This document shows positions 43,022-51,818 of a stretch of DNA of 64,000 nt, piece by piece. Numbering within the stretch: position 1 is the first letter of the stretch; each line of letters begins with the position of its first letter. The stretch comes from Diplocloster modestus (GTDB lineage Bacteria; Bacillota; Clostridia; Lachnospirales; Lachnospiraceae). The notes below the pieces were generated by a model that ran no database searches, was not told where the DNA came from, and saw only the letters and a program-made list of their open reading frames with translations. Location: positions 186,001 through 250,000 of the forward strand of contig NZ_JAHQCX010000004.1 of the NCBI RefSeq assembly GCF_019042245.1, read 5' to 3'. The position numbers were made by a program, and so were the translations under genes.

Positions 43022-45807
43022 GCTTTCACACCTCCCAGCCGGAACAGGTTCATCAGCTCCTCATTATTAAGCTCCGTGATCCACTGTTCCCCGGCCGATC
43101 CCAGGATATCGCCGGCCAGTTTCTGTTTTTCTTCGATCATGGCGTCGATCTTTTCCTCTATGGTTCCCTGTGTGACGAACTTGTGCACGATCACATTCTT
43201 TGTCTGTCCGATTCGGAAGGCCCGGTCCGTGGCCTGGTTCTCCACAGCCGGATTCCACCACCGGTCAAAATGCACCACATGATTAGCCGCGGTCAGATTA
43301 AGCCCCACGCCTCCGGCCTTTAGAGATAATACCATATAGGGTACGTACGCTTCCCCATTAAACTCTTCCACCATCTCACTTCTCTTCTTCACCGGGGTTC
43401 CGCCATGGAGAATCAATCCTTTTCTATTGAAAATTGACTCCAAAAACTCCGCCAGCGGCTCCGTCATTTCCTTAAACTGGGTAAATACCAGCACCCTCTC
43501 TCTCTTTTCATAGATGGTCTGGCAGATCTGTTCCAGGCACTCGAATTTTCCGCTGTTCTCCTTTTTATATTCTTCCAGCCCCAGATATTGGTCCGGGTGA
43601 TTGCAAATCTGCTTAAACTTCATAATTCCGGCCAGAACCAGGCCTTTGCGCTCGATCCCTTCTGACTCTGCCAGCTTCCTCTCGATCTCTTTTACCAGCT
43701 TTGTGTAAAGTCCGATCTGTTTTTTGGAAAGTCCCGCATACTCCTTCACTTCCACCTTATCGGGCAGATCGGAGATGATGGAACGGTCTGTCTTCAGCCG
43801 GCGCAGAATAAAGGGCGTGACCATTTTCTTCAATGGCATAAAACCGACTTCCTCTGACTCCATCTCCTTCACAAGTCCCTGGAATTCTTTTACAGAGCCC
43901 AGAAGCCCCTTGTTCAGGAAATCAAAGAGAGACCAAAGGTCGCCCAGATTATTTTCAATCGGTGTCCCGGTCATGGCGACCCGAAGACGCGATGGGATCG
44001 CTTTCACCGCTTTCGTCTGCTTAGTGCCCGCATTTTTCACAGCCTGGGCTTCATCCAGAATCACGATATCCCAGCTTTTGACCAGCAGCCCTTCCAGCCT
44101 TTGTACCATTCCATAGGTAGTAATATATAAGAAAGCGTGCTCCGTATCCGTCTCATCCGTCTCCAGAGTCACCCCTGCCTGGCTGCCGTGGAGAATCTCA
44201 TAGGGCAGCTCAGGTGCAAAACGCCCAAGCTCCTTCTGCCAGTTACCGATCAGGGACGCCGGGACCACCAGAAGCGCCTGTCCGCCGTGACTCTGCCGGT
44301 AATGCTCCAGCCACGCGATCACCTGTACCGTCTTGCCCAGCCCCATATCATCCGCCAGGCAGGCTCCAAGTCCAAGCTCGGCCATCAGGTTAAGCCATCG
44401 GTATCCCTCCTCCTGGTAAGTCCTCAGATCGGCACGGAACGTGGACTCCAGAGGGACTGGGGCAATGGATGCCGGCTTGACCATCATTTCCCGGATCTTC
44501 TTCATCCATTTACCATTCGATACTGTGACAGAGATCTCTTCTTCCTCCGCACTCTCCGGTACCGCACTTAATTCCAGTCTCATAGCCTCCGCCAGAGTAA
44601 GGTTTCCGCCTTTGGCCAGCTCTTTGGCTTTCTGCAGAGCCGTAAGCGCAGCTTCCAGTTTCTTTTTATTGATTTCCACCCATTTACCTTTGTACAGCAC
44701 CAGCCCCTCAGCCATCGCCAGGAATTCCTTCAGCTGCTTCTCCGTAAGCTTCTCCCCATCGATCATCAGAGACGGAGAAAAATCCACAATGGCGTCCAGC
44801 CCCACCAGCGACTGTTTCTTGTTCCCCACGGTGAGAGATAAACTGACCGCGTTGGTATGCCGTCTCCACCAGTCCGGAACACGGCACATGATTCCCGCTT
44901 CCTCGTAGATGGGTATTTCCGACAAAAAGGTATAGGCTTCCTGTGCGGTAAACCGCAGAGGGGAAAACAGCTCGCCGCTCTCCATCAGATCCCCGATCAG
45001 AGGACTGGCATCCGCCGCTTTCGCCACCGCGGCCAGAAGAGACAGCAGTTTCTTCTGATCATCCTTAAACTCAAGCAAAGCGTTCTTTAATGGCGTGTGG
45101 ATGGCCTTCTTACTTTTTACCGGCTTTGTGGAGTAAGTAGCCATAAAGGCAAAAGGATAATCCTCCTGATGGCTCTCCACCAGATGGAAAAAGACTCTGC
45201 CCGCCACACTAATCCTGGAGTTATATTCCGCAAAATAGGCTGCCGCCGTACCGTCATATTCCCGGATTTCACTTCTAAAGCACTCCAAAAGCTTTTGCCA
45301 GATATTACGGATCCACGTCTCATCCACAAACTCCGCGCCATTCACAAAAGGAAGAGCCTCCAAAAGTGCTCCTGTCTCCCCGGCAGACAGCACTGCTTCC
45401 ATTTCATCCCGCTCCAATTCCAGTTCAGGGCTTGTAGAGATCCGCCGGATCAAATGGGCTGCGATACGATGCAGATACCACACGGAAGGTCTCATCCAGC
45501 CCTCCGGCAGCAGGAACCCCATATGATATAATCCCTTCCACGGTTCCTCCCTCAGCCGCTCAAACCAGACCCGTGATTCTTCTATGTACTGATTCTCACT
45601 ATATTGGCTGTCTTTATCAAAGCCTGTCTTTATCTGAGCCGTTTTCTCCAGGCCTGCCTTTTCCTGGCCCATTGGCTCCGTACAGCCCGCCGCTTCTTTT
45701 TTTCTGCCGCGCCTGCCCGCCGCTTCCAGCAGCTCCACCTGAAATCCTGACGGCCTATAGAAGGCGTCCAATACCATCTTCCTCGTTCCCCTAACCGTTT
45801 TATCCAA
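43018..45807 (-). CDS. SNF2 family DNA helicase-like ATPase
   Basis: The protein has 929 residues from TTG 45807, which has GGAAGGAG at a good distance; ATG 45777 is an alternative. A bacterial SNF2-associated region fills the first 450 residues, followed by the two RecA-like lobes: LADDMGLGKTVQVIAWLEHY (Walker A), ILDEAQAVKN (DEAQ box), VAMTGTPIENNLGDLWSLF, VFTQFKEMTEPL, and GGVGLNLTAANHVVHFDRWW to QATDRAFRIGQ (motifs V and VI). It is a DNA translocase of unknown role, paired with the SWIM gene downstream. Confidence 0.93.
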   Translation of the reverse strand: MDKTVRGTRKMVLDAFYRPSGFQVELLEAAGRRGRKKEAAGCTEPMGQEKAGLEKTAQIKTGFDKDSQYSENQYIEESRVWFERLREEPWKGLYHMGFLLPEGWMRPSVWYLHRIAAHLIRRISTSPELELERDEMEAVLSAGETGALLEALPFVNGAEFVDETWIRNIWQKLLECFRSEIREYDGTAAAYFAEYNSRISVAGRVFFHLVESHQEDYPFAFMATYSTKPVKSKKAIHTPLKNALLEFKDDQKKLLSLLAAVAKAADASPLIGDLMESGELFSPLRFTAQEAYTFLSEIPIYEEAGIMCRVPDWWRRHTNAVSLSLTVGNKKQSLVGLDAIVDFSPSLMIDGEKLTEKQLKEFLAMAEGLVLYKGKWVEINKKKLEAALTALQKAKELAKGGNLTLAEAMRLELSAVPESAEEEEISVTVSNGKWMKKIREMMVKPASIAPVPLESTFRADLRTYQEEGYRWLNLMAELGLGACLADDMGLGKTVQVIAWLEHYRQSHGGQALLVVPASLIGNWQKELGRFAPELPYEILHGSQAGVTLETDETDTEHAFLYITTYGMVQRLEGLLVKSWDIVILDEAQAVKNAGTKQTKAVKAIPSRLRVAMTGTPIENNLGDLWSLFDFLNKGLLGSVKEFQGLVKEMESEEVGFMPLKKMVTPFILRRLKTDRSIISDLPDKVEVKEYAGLSKKQIGLYTKLVKEIERKLAESEGIERKGLVLAGIMKFKQICNHPDQYLGLEEYKKENSGKFECLEQICQTIYEKRERVLVFTQFKEMTEPLAEFLESIFNRKGLILHGGTPVKKRSEMVEEFNGEAYVPYMVLSLKAGGVGLNLTAANHVVHFDRWWNPAVENQATDRAFRIGQTKNVIVHKFVTQGTIEEKIDAMIEEKQKLAGDILGSAGEQWITELNNEELMNLFRLGGVKA

Positions 45808-45997
45808 AGTAAGGCTCCTTCCGAATTTACATCGCTTTGTTTCATAAGTATATCCTATTTTCTGCCGGCTAACAATAAGTAAATAGATCGTACGTCTCTG
45901 TTAGTTTTGCTGTTATTCATCCTGCTATCGATACCAGTCTTTCATATCTTGGGTTAAATGCTGCTATTCCATAGAACGATCTATTCATCTATTGGAT

Positions 45998-46047
45998 AAA
46001 AAAAGGCTGCACCCTTCACCGATTCCCATCGGTCAAACGTACAGCCT
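45998..46047 (-). terminator. Terminator of the S10-spc-alpha cluster
   Basis: On the minus strand AGGCTG...CAGCCT (46042-46047 with 46004-46009, more pairs inside) is followed by seven T, 19 bp after the rplQ stop. Confidence 0.85.
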
Positions 46048-46065
46048 GATTTTACATATTTCTTA

Positions 46066-46602
46066 TTATACTAACTCCAGTACAACCTCCATCGCTGCAT
46101 CGCCTTTTCTCGGGCCGATTTTCACGATTCTGGTGTAACCGCCGTTGCGGTTCTCATACTTGGGAGCGATCTCTTTGAATAACTTCTCAGTCAGATCCAC
46201 ATTTTTAGTGTTTTTCTTCTTGCCCGCAGCTTTTGCAGGTACTTCTTTTACGGGGTAGAGAACTTTTAACATCTGTCTTCTGGCATGAAGTCTGGACGGA
46301 GCGTCTTTGGTAACAGTCTTTTCCACTTCGTCGAAGAGCTGTACCTTCTTGCCATCCTGTACTTCTTTGATTCTCTTGCCGTCTTTATCCTTACGGGGAA
46401 CCTTAGCGGTCACCGTAACGGTTTCGTAATTATCTTTTTCTTTTACTGCCATGGCGATCAAGCCTTCAGCCACTTTGCGGATTTCTTTTGCTTTCGCTTC
46501 GGTGGTGATGATCTTGCCGTTATTGATCAGGCTGGTCACCTGGTTTCTGATCAAAGCTTTTCTCTGGCTTGATGTTCTGCCAAGCTTTCTATATCCTGCC
46601 AT
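46066..46602 (-). CDS. rplQ: 50S ribosomal protein L17
   Basis: L17 sits near the peptide exit tunnel and is the last gene of the cluster. MAGYRKLGRTSSQRKALIRN and RIVKIGPRKGDAAMEVVLEL are the usual ends. At 178 residues it is longer than the common 115-130, owing to charged inserts around KVPRKDKDGKRIKEVQDGKK and VPAKAAGKKKNTKNV in the middle; such extended L17 forms are known in clostridia. Spacing of 20 bp to rpoA. Confidence 0.96.
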   Translation of the reverse strand: MAGYRKLGRTSSQRKALIRNQVTSLINNGKIITTEAKAKEIRKVAEGLIAMAVKEKDNYETVTVTAKVPRKDKDGKRIKEVQDGKKVQLFDEVEKTVTKDAPSRLHARRQMLKVLYPVKEVPAKAAGKKKNTKNVDLTEKLFKEIAPKYENRNGGYTRIVKIGPRKGDAAMEVVLELV

Positions 46603-46622
46603 TTACGCCTTACCTCCTACTA

Positions 46623-47582
46623 CTATTCTTCCGTATGGTTTAACTCTAAACCAAGTTCTTTTAATTTCGCCAGTACCTCTTCCAGGGATTTGCGTCCCAG
46701 GTTACGGACCTTCATCATATCCTCGGAAGTCCGGTTACACAGCTCTTCGACCGTATTGATACCGGCTCTCTTCAGACAATTGTAGGAACGAACGGATAAT
46801 TCCAGTTCATCAATGTTCATTTCCAGTACTTTTTCTTTTTCATTGTCCTCTTTTTCGATCATTACCTCTGCTGTCTTTGCATTTTCGGACAAATCTATAA
46901 ATAAGCTCAGATGCTCACTCAGTACCTTAGCAGCCAGACTTACTGCCTCGTCCGGAGCTAATGTTCCGTTCGTATATACATCCAGCGTCAGTTTGTCAAA
47001 GTCCGTCACCTGGCCCACACGGGTATTCTCTACCGCCATGTTCACACGCTCAACCGGAGTATAGATGGAGTCCACGGCGATCACGCCGATGGGAAGTTCT
47101 TCATCTTTATTCTTGTCAGCGCTTACGTAACCTCTTCCTTTGGTTATGGTCAGCTCCATATACAGCTTGCTGTCCGCTCCGCCGTTCAAGGTCGCGATTA
47201 CCAGATCAGGATTCATGATTTCAATATCCGGATCAACCTGGATATCTGCCGCTGTTACAACCCCTTCACCTTCGAACTCGATATAGGCCACTTTAGGCTC
47301 ATTGGTATCACTGTTGTTCTTGATGGCCAAGCTCTTGATGTTCATGATGACTTCTGTCACATCTTCCTTAACACCAGGTATCGTGCTGAATTCATGCAGA
47401 ACACCTTCAATCTTTACCTGGCTTACTGCTGCGCCGGGAAGAGATGAAAGCATAATTCTTCTGAGGGAATTACCAAGAGTTGTTCCATATCCTCGCTCCA
47501 AAGGCTCTACGACAAATCTGCCATACTTTTTATCTTCTGAGATTTCCGTAATATCAATTTTGGGTTTATTAAAATCGAACAC
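46623..47582 (-). CDS. rpoA: DNA-directed RNA polymerase alpha subunit
   Basis: The 319-residue protein has the dimerising N-terminal domain ([20 protein letters not shown]) and the C-terminal helix-hairpin-helix domain ([20 protein letters not shown]) that contacts upstream DNA and regulators. It is in the alpha part of the cluster between rpsD and rplQ, as in other Firmicutes. Confidence 0.98.
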   Translation of the reverse strand: MFDFNKPKIDITEISEDKKYGRFVVEPLERGYGTTLGNSLRRIMLSSLPGAAVSQVKIEGVLHEFSTIPGVKEDVTEVIMNIKSLAIKNNSDTNEPKVAYIEFEGEGVVTAADIQVDPDIEIMNPDLVIATLNGGADSKLYMELTITKGRGYVSADKNKDEELPIGVIAVDSIYTPVERVNMAVENTRVGQVTDFDKLTLDVYTNGTLAPDEAVSLAAKVLSEHLSLFIDLSENAKTAEVMIEKEDNEKEKVLEMNIDELELSVRSYNCLKRAGINTVEELCNRTSEDMMKVRNLGRKSLEEVLAKLKELGLELNHTEE

Positions 47583-47648
47583 TACAAAGCCCCTCCTTTT
47601 GGGTTATCATTGTTCTGAGGGTGATTATATACCACAAGCCTTTAAGGA

Positions 47649-48242
47649 TTATTTGGAATATAATTCGACGATAAGCATCTCATCTACCGGAACATCGATT
47701 GCTTCTCTGTTCGGGAGTTCCTTTACGGTACCTTTCAGATTCTCCTGATCCACATCCAGCCATTCGGGAACCAGTCTTCCGCCTGCTACTTCCAAGATAT
47801 CTTTATATCTTTGGTATCCTTTGCATTTTTCTTTGATTTCAATAACATCCCCGGCTTTGATTAAGTAGGAAGGAATGTTTACACACTTTCCGTTTACAGT
47901 GATGTGCTTGTGATCCACTACCTGTCTTGCCTCTCTTCTGGTTCTGGCAAAGCCCATACGGTAGATCACGCTGTCCAGACGTCTCTCTAATAAGATCATC
48001 AGGTTTTCACCGGTCATGCCGCGCATTTTATCCGCTTTTGCATAGTAGTTACGGAAAGGTTTTTCCAATACTCCGTAAATAAATTTCGCTTTCTGTTTCT
48101 CACGAAGCTGCAAACCATACTCACTCATTTTCCGGTTTGATCTTTTTAATTCTCTTCTGGATTTTTTATCATATCCTAAGTAGATCGGATCCAGTCCAAG
48201 GGATCTGCATCTTTTCAGGACGGGTACTCTATTAACTGCCAT
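47649..48242 (-). CDS. rpsD: 30S ribosomal protein S4
   Basis: The 197-residue S4 has an S4 RNA-binding domain (RLDSVIYRMGFARTRREARQ, VDHKHITVNGKCVNIPSYLI). It binds 16S rRNA early in assembly. No N-terminal zinc cysteines are seen: the start is MAVNRVPVLKRCRSLGLDPI, a Cys-poor form. It lies in the alpha operon here, unlike Bacillus where it is elsewhere. Confidence 0.97.
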   Translation of the reverse strand: MAVNRVPVLKRCRSLGLDPIYLGYDKKSRRELKRSNRKMSEYGLQLREKQKAKFIYGVLEKPFRNYYAKADKMRGMTGENLMILLERRLDSVIYRMGFARTRREARQVVDHKHITVNGKCVNIPSYLIKAGDVIEIKEKCKGYQRYKDILEVAGGRLVPEWLDVDQENLKGTVKELPNREAIDVPVDEMLIVELYSK

Positions 48243-48259
48243 GTCAACTACACCTCCTA

Positions 48260-48655
48260 TTAGACTCTTCTACGTTTTGGCGGACGACATCCGTTATGAG
48301 GAACCGGAGTGCAATCCCTGATACTGGTAACTTCCAAACCACAGGCCTGAAGCGCGCGGATCGCTGCTTCTCTTCCTGATCCGGGACCCTTTACCATAAC
48401 GTCTACAGTCTTAAGGCCATGTACTAATGCTGCCTTCGTTGCAGTCTCTGCTGCCATCTGTGCTGCATAAGGAGTGGACTTTCTGGAGCCACGGAAACCT
48501 AATCCTCCCGCACTTGCCCAAGAAATTGCATTACCTTCCGTATCCGTCAAGGTTACAATCGTATTGTTAAAAGAAGACTGGATATGCGCTTGTCCGCGCT
48601 CAATGTTCTTCTTTACACGCTTTTTTGTCACTTTTTTGGTAACTTTTTTAGCCAT
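48260..48655 (-). CDS. rpsK: 30S ribosomal protein S11
   Basis: The 131-residue S11 lines the mRNA exit of the small subunit. Signatures: [20 protein letters not shown] and the C-terminal [20 protein letters not shown]. It has 17 bp to rpsD. Confidence 0.98.
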   Translation of the reverse strand: MAKKVTKKVTKKRVKKNIERGQAHIQSSFNNTIVTLTDTEGNAISWASAGGLGFRGSRKSTPYAAQMAAETATKAALVHGLKTVDVMVKGPGSGREAAIRALQACGLEVTSIRDCTPVPHNGCRPPKRRRV

Positions 48656-48681
48656 TTTAAACTATTTTCCTTTCATTGAAT

Positions 48682-48702
48682 TTGTCTGTCTTTTAAAGAC
48701 AA
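48682..48702. repeat. Hairpin between rpsM and rpsK with the TGTCTTTTAAGACA motif
   Basis: ATTTGTCT and AGACAAAT pair over 8 bp around TGTCTTTT-like core bases. The core GTCTGTCTTTTAAGACA also occurs twice at 49139-49219, so the same element lies on both sides of rpsM. Confidence 0.6.
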
Positions 48703-48735
48703 ATAATAGTTTTAATCAAGATCTACAGCAGAAGA

Positions 48736-49104
48736 TTATTTCTTCTTATTCGCCACTGTTCTCTTCGGACCTTTTCTGGTTCTTGCGTTTGTCTTAGTCT
48801 TCTGACCGCGAACCGGGAGTCCTTTTCTGTGACGGATACCACGATAGCAGCCGATTTCCTGTAATCTCTTGATATTCATGGCAATTTCACGTCTCAAATC
48901 ACCTTCAACCATCTGGGTTGCATCGATGACGTCACGGATTCTACCAACTTCTTCATCCGTCAAATCCCGGACACGGGTGTCGGGGTTTACTTTCGCTTCT
49001 GCCAAAATACGGTTGGAACTCGTTCTTCCAATTCCGTAGATGTAAGTCAAGCCAATCTCTACACGTTTTTCTCTCGGTAAGTCTACACCAGCGATACGAG
49101 CCAT
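48736..49104 (-). CDS. rpsM: 30S ribosomal protein S13
   Basis: S13 (122 residues) sits in the head of the small subunit and contacts the P-site tRNA and L5. Family marks: [20 protein letters not shown], the helix-two-turn-helix region, and [20 protein letters not shown] at the end. 80 bp separate it from rpsK, more than usual, because of the hairpin element. Confidence 0.98.
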   Translation of the reverse strand: MARIAGVDLPREKRVEIGLTYIYGIGRTSSNRILAEAKVNPDTRVRDLTDEEVGRIRDVIDATQMVEGDLRREIAMNIKRLQEIGCYRGIRHRKGLPVRGQKTKTNARTRKGPKRTVANKKK

Positions 49105-49138
49105 GTGCGCATTACACCTCCATTAGTTAATCATTACA

Positions 49139-49219
49139 TTTCCTTGTTCTTGTCTGTCTTTTAAGACATACAGGTATACTGTAAGTGTTTCCTTGTTCTT
49201 GTCTGTCTTTTAAGACATA
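49139..49219. repeat. Tandem hairpin module between rpmJ and rpsM
   Basis: A 49-bp unit (49139-49187) starting TTTCCTTGTTCTTGTC with the inner dyad TGTCTT-TT-AAGACA is followed by a second copy, identical for 32 bp (49188-49219). The first copy ends in AGGTATACTGTAAGTG. The module resembles the one at 51651-51754 in its order: TTTCCTT, hairpin, GGTATAC, GTG. Confidence 0.75.
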
Positions 49220-49287
49220 TTACGTTTCAAAAGTCAATTCCATTTTCCCTCGGTATTGAAAAACAGAATCTATTGAATTATTTAAAC

Positions 49288-49321
49288 CAGTATGAACAAC
49301 GCAGCCTCGTGGTTCATACTG
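49288..49321. other. 10-bp hairpin between rpmJ and rpsM
   Basis: CAGTATGAAC pairs perfectly with GTTCATACTG across a 14-nt loop, 36 bp after the rpmJ stop on the minus strand. It has no U tract; perhaps an r-protein binding site or a processing signal. Confidence 0.5.
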
Positions 49322-49357
49322 CAGCCGCACGAATAGAATGGAACCTGACAAGACAAA

Positions 49358-49471
49358 TCAGCCCTGTCTCTGTTTGTGTTTCGGATTTTCACAGATAACT
49401 CTGATACTTCCTTTTCTCTTGATAACTTTGCACTTTTCGCAAATAGGTTTTACAGATGATCTTACCTTCAC
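49358..49471 (-). CDS. rpmJ: 50S ribosomal protein L36
   Basis: A 37-residue protein from GTG 49471 ([20 protein letters not shown]), with GGAGGG upstream. Cys11, Cys14, Cys27 and His32 form the zinc site of the C+ type L36. It is the first gene after the promoter at 49610-49638. Confidence 0.95.
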   Translation of the reverse strand: MKVRSSVKPICEKCKVIKRKGSIRVICENPKHKQRQG

Positions 49472-49609
49472 GGAAAACCCTCCTTTCTTGCCATAAGGCG
49501 ATTCCTTATTTTTGCCCATAAATCCCGGACATCTCGGTATGTCCGCGGGCTTTTCTTATCTATTTTCAGGGCATAACTACAAAAGGGCCCCAAAAAACGT
49601 CCGTTTTAT

Positions 49610-49638
49610 ATTATAACATCAACCATATTATAATGCAA
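49610..49638 (-). promoter_or_regulatory. Internal promoter before rpmJ
   Basis: On the minus strand TTGCAT (49633-49638), 17-bp spacer, TATAAT (49610-49615). It would drive rpmJ-rpsM-rpsK-rpsD-rpoA-rplQ with a leader of about 130 nt that contains a GGACAT/ATGTCC hairpin near 49530-49555. Confidence 0.7.
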
Positions 49639-49692
49639 GACAAATCTTCCATAAATTCTCTGCGTTTTATGGGCATATCTGACTAATTATGT

Positions 49693-49911
49693 CTATTTAT
49701 CTCTCCAGATAATTCTGCCCTTGGATAAATCGTAGGGGGACAGTTCAATCGTTACTTTATCGCCCGGCAGAATACGGATAAAATTCATACGCAGCTTTCC
49801 GCTGATATGAGCCAGCACCTTATGGCCGTTTTCCAATTCCACCTGAAACATAGCATTCGGCAACTTCTCTACGACTGTTCCTTCGATCTCGATAACATCG
49901 GCTTTTGACAT
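49693..49911 (-). CDS. infA: Translation initiation factor IF-1
   Basis: The 72-residue OB-fold protein ([40 protein letters not shown]) blocks the A site during initiation. Start is 3 bp after the stop of the KOW protein gene. Confidence 0.98.
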   Translation of the reverse strand: MSKADVIEIEGTVVEKLPNAMFQVELENGHKVLAHISGKLRMNFIRILPGDKVTIELSPYDLSKGRIIWRDK

Positions 49912-49914
49912 AGT

Positions 49915-50199
49915 TTAGACCTCCTCACTTACCATTGTCGCCTGATAGGCTTTCAAAATATATTTGATTTCTTCGTCTATGATTTTACTTCCGTTTTCAA
50001 ATTTCGTCTGCAGCTCACCGGATGCACGTTTGATGATCTGGACATGTCTCCGGTTCTTCTTTTTGGGCCGGTCCAGCGTCCTTTTTTTACCGTCCGCCAG
50101 ATATACATATTCCGGTTCTACTTTTATTATGACATATAACTGGTCTTTGTCATGACCTGCCTTTGCCTTCGCCAGCATTCCTGCTTTCCAATCTTCCAT
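49915..50199 (-). CDS. KOW domain RNA-binding protein
   Basis: From ATG 50199 (GAGGT upstream; a longer frame to 50244 would overlap map) the protein has 94 residues: MEDWKAGMLAKAKAGHDKDQ, YLADGKKRTLDRPKKKNRRH. It is the KOW-domain, L14e-like protein found between map and infA in many clostridia. Its exact role is not known; the setting implies translation. Confidence 0.85.
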   Translation of the reverse strand: MEDWKAGMLAKAKAGHDKDQLYVIIKVEPEYVYLADGKKRTLDRPKKKNRRHVQIIKRASGELQTKFENGSKIIDEEIKYILKAYQATMVSEEV

Positions 50200-50209
50200 A
50201 GCAAAACCT

Positions 50210-50965
50210 CTACTTCGAAAGAGTGAAAATTTCCGGCTCTCCATCTGTGATCAGAACCGTATTTTCGTAATGGGCGGACAAAGAACCGTCATCTGTTACT
50301 ACTGTCCAGTCATCGTCAAGCCAAGCCACATCATAACGGCCTGCATTGATCATAGGCTCAATAGCAAGTGTCATACCGGGTTGCAGAAGTAAACCTCTTC
50401 TCTTCTGTCGGAAATTAGGTATCTGAGGATCCTCATGCATTTCCTTCCCTATGCCGTGGCCTACCAGATCCCGAACTACGCCATAGCCAAAACTCTCAGC
50501 ATAATCGGCAATCGCAGCGGATATCTCATGGAGATGATGTCCTGCTCTGGCAAACTTGATTCCTTCAAAGAAACTCTGTTTTGTCACGTCAATGAGCTGC
50601 CTGGCCTCCTGGCTGATCTCCCCGACCGCATGCGTTCTGGCTGCGTCGGATTGATACCCCTTGTAAATGACTCCTGCATCCAGACTCACGATATCGCCCT
50701 CCTGGATTATGTGATGCCGATCGGGAATCCCGTGCACCACCTCATCATTTACGGAAACACAGATAGAAGCCGGATACCCGTTATATCCCAGAAAGGACGG
50801 GATACAACCAAAGCTTCGGATCAGCTCCTCGCCCAAAAGATCAATATCCTTTGTTGAGATACCGGGACGAACCGCTTTTTCCATTTCATTGTGTACTTTT
50901 TCAAGTATCTTGCCAGCTTCTCTCATCAGCTCAATTTCTCTGGCAGATTTTATTGTCACAGCCAT
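50210..50965 (-). CDS. map: Methionine aminopeptidase, type I
   Basis: The 251-residue enzyme removes the initiator methionine from new proteins. The metal ligands are in VSLDAGVIYKGYQSDAARTH (Asp, Asp), GHGIGKEMHEDP (His), and the late glutamates in MTLAIEPMI and SAHYENTVLI. It follows adk by 4 bp, the usual adk-map-infA order. Confidence 0.97.
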   Translation of the reverse strand: MAVTIKSAREIELMREAGKILEKVHNEMEKAVRPGISTKDIDLLGEELIRSFGCIPSFLGYNGYPASICVSVNDEVVHGIPDRHHIIQEGDIVSLDAGVIYKGYQSDAARTHAVGEISQEARQLIDVTKQSFFEGIKFARAGHHLHEISAAIADYAESFGYGVVRDLVGHGIGKEMHEDPQIPNFRQKRRGLLLQPGMTLAIEPMINAGRYDVAWLDDDWTVVTDDGSLSAHYENTVLITDGEPEIFTLSK

Positions 50966-50969
50966 ATTT

Positions 50970-51614
50970 TTACGCTCCCAAAACCTTTACAATGTCACCG
51001 AAAACTTCCGCCATGTCCTTGGTTCCGTCTACTTCCACGAGAATTTTCTCCGCGGTATAATATTCAATCAAGGGCTGTGTCTGATCATGATACACATCCA
51101 GACGTTTCTTTACAGTTTCCGGTTTATCATCTTCTCTTAATACGAGTTCATTTCCGCACTTGTCGCAGATGCCTTCTTCCTTCGGAGGAATTGTAACTAC
51201 ATGATATGTAGCTCCGCAGTTTAAACAGGCTCTTCTGCCGGCCATACGATTGATGATGTTTTCATCTGCTACTTCTACGTTGACGGCGTAGTCTATTTTT
51301 TCACCGTTTGCAGATAATGCGGCATCCAGTGCCTCTGCCTGAGGGATCGTTCTGGGAAATCCATCCAGAATATAACCCTTTTTGCAGTCTTCCTGCTGTA
51401 CACGGTCCACGACCAGATCTACAACCAGTTCATCAGGAACCAGAAGTCCCTGGTCCATATAGGTTTTTGCTTTCTTTCCTAATTCCGTACCATTTTTTAT
51501 ATTAGCTCTGAAAATGTCTCCGGTGGAGATGTGGGGAATCTGATATTTCTCTGCAATCTTTTCCGCCTGTGTTCCTTTACCAGCGCCGGGTGCTCCAAGC
51601 ATAATTATTTTCAT
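50970..51614 (-). CDS. adk: Adenylate kinase
   Basis: From ATG 51614, with GGAGGAGG upstream, the enzyme has 214 residues ([21 protein letters not shown]-loop at 7-15). The lid carries four cysteines (CLNCGATYH and CDKCGNELV), the zinc-binding form of Gram-positive bacteria. It balances ATP, ADP and AMP. Confidence 0.98.
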   Translation of the reverse strand: MKIIMLGAPGAGKGTQAEKIAEKYQIPHISTGDIFRANIKNGTELGKKAKTYMDQGLLVPDELVVDLVVDRVQQEDCKKGYILDGFPRTIPQAEALDAALSANGEKIDYAVNVEVADENIINRMAGRRACLNCGATYHVVTIPPKEEGICDKCGNELVLREDDKPETVKKRLDVYHDQTQPLIEYYTAEKILVEVDGTKDMAEVFGDIVKVLGA

Positions 51615-51650
51615 AGTGATTCCTCCTCCATTATGAAGTATTACCAATAT

Positions 51651-51754
51651 TTTCCTTATATATGCCGTGTATTTAACGGCATATAGGTATACCCGCAGGG
51701 TGTTTCCTTATATATGCCGTGTATTTAACGGCATATAGGTATACCCACAGGGTG
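51651..51754. repeat. Tandem 52-bp hairpin modules between secY and adk
   Basis: Two 52-bp units (51651-51702, 51703-51754) differ at one base. Each begins TTTCCTTATATATGCCGT, forms a 9-bp stem ATATGCCGT / ACGGCATAT and ends GGTATACCCRCAGGGTG. A third, decayed unit with GCCCT/AGGGC follows at 51755-51782. The spacer between adk and secY is 204 bp. Confidence 0.85.
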
Positions 51755-51818
51755 TTTCCATACTTATGCCCTAAAAGGGCGAACCAATCAAAGTCCGCCC
51801 CTTATCGGGTCAATCGCA

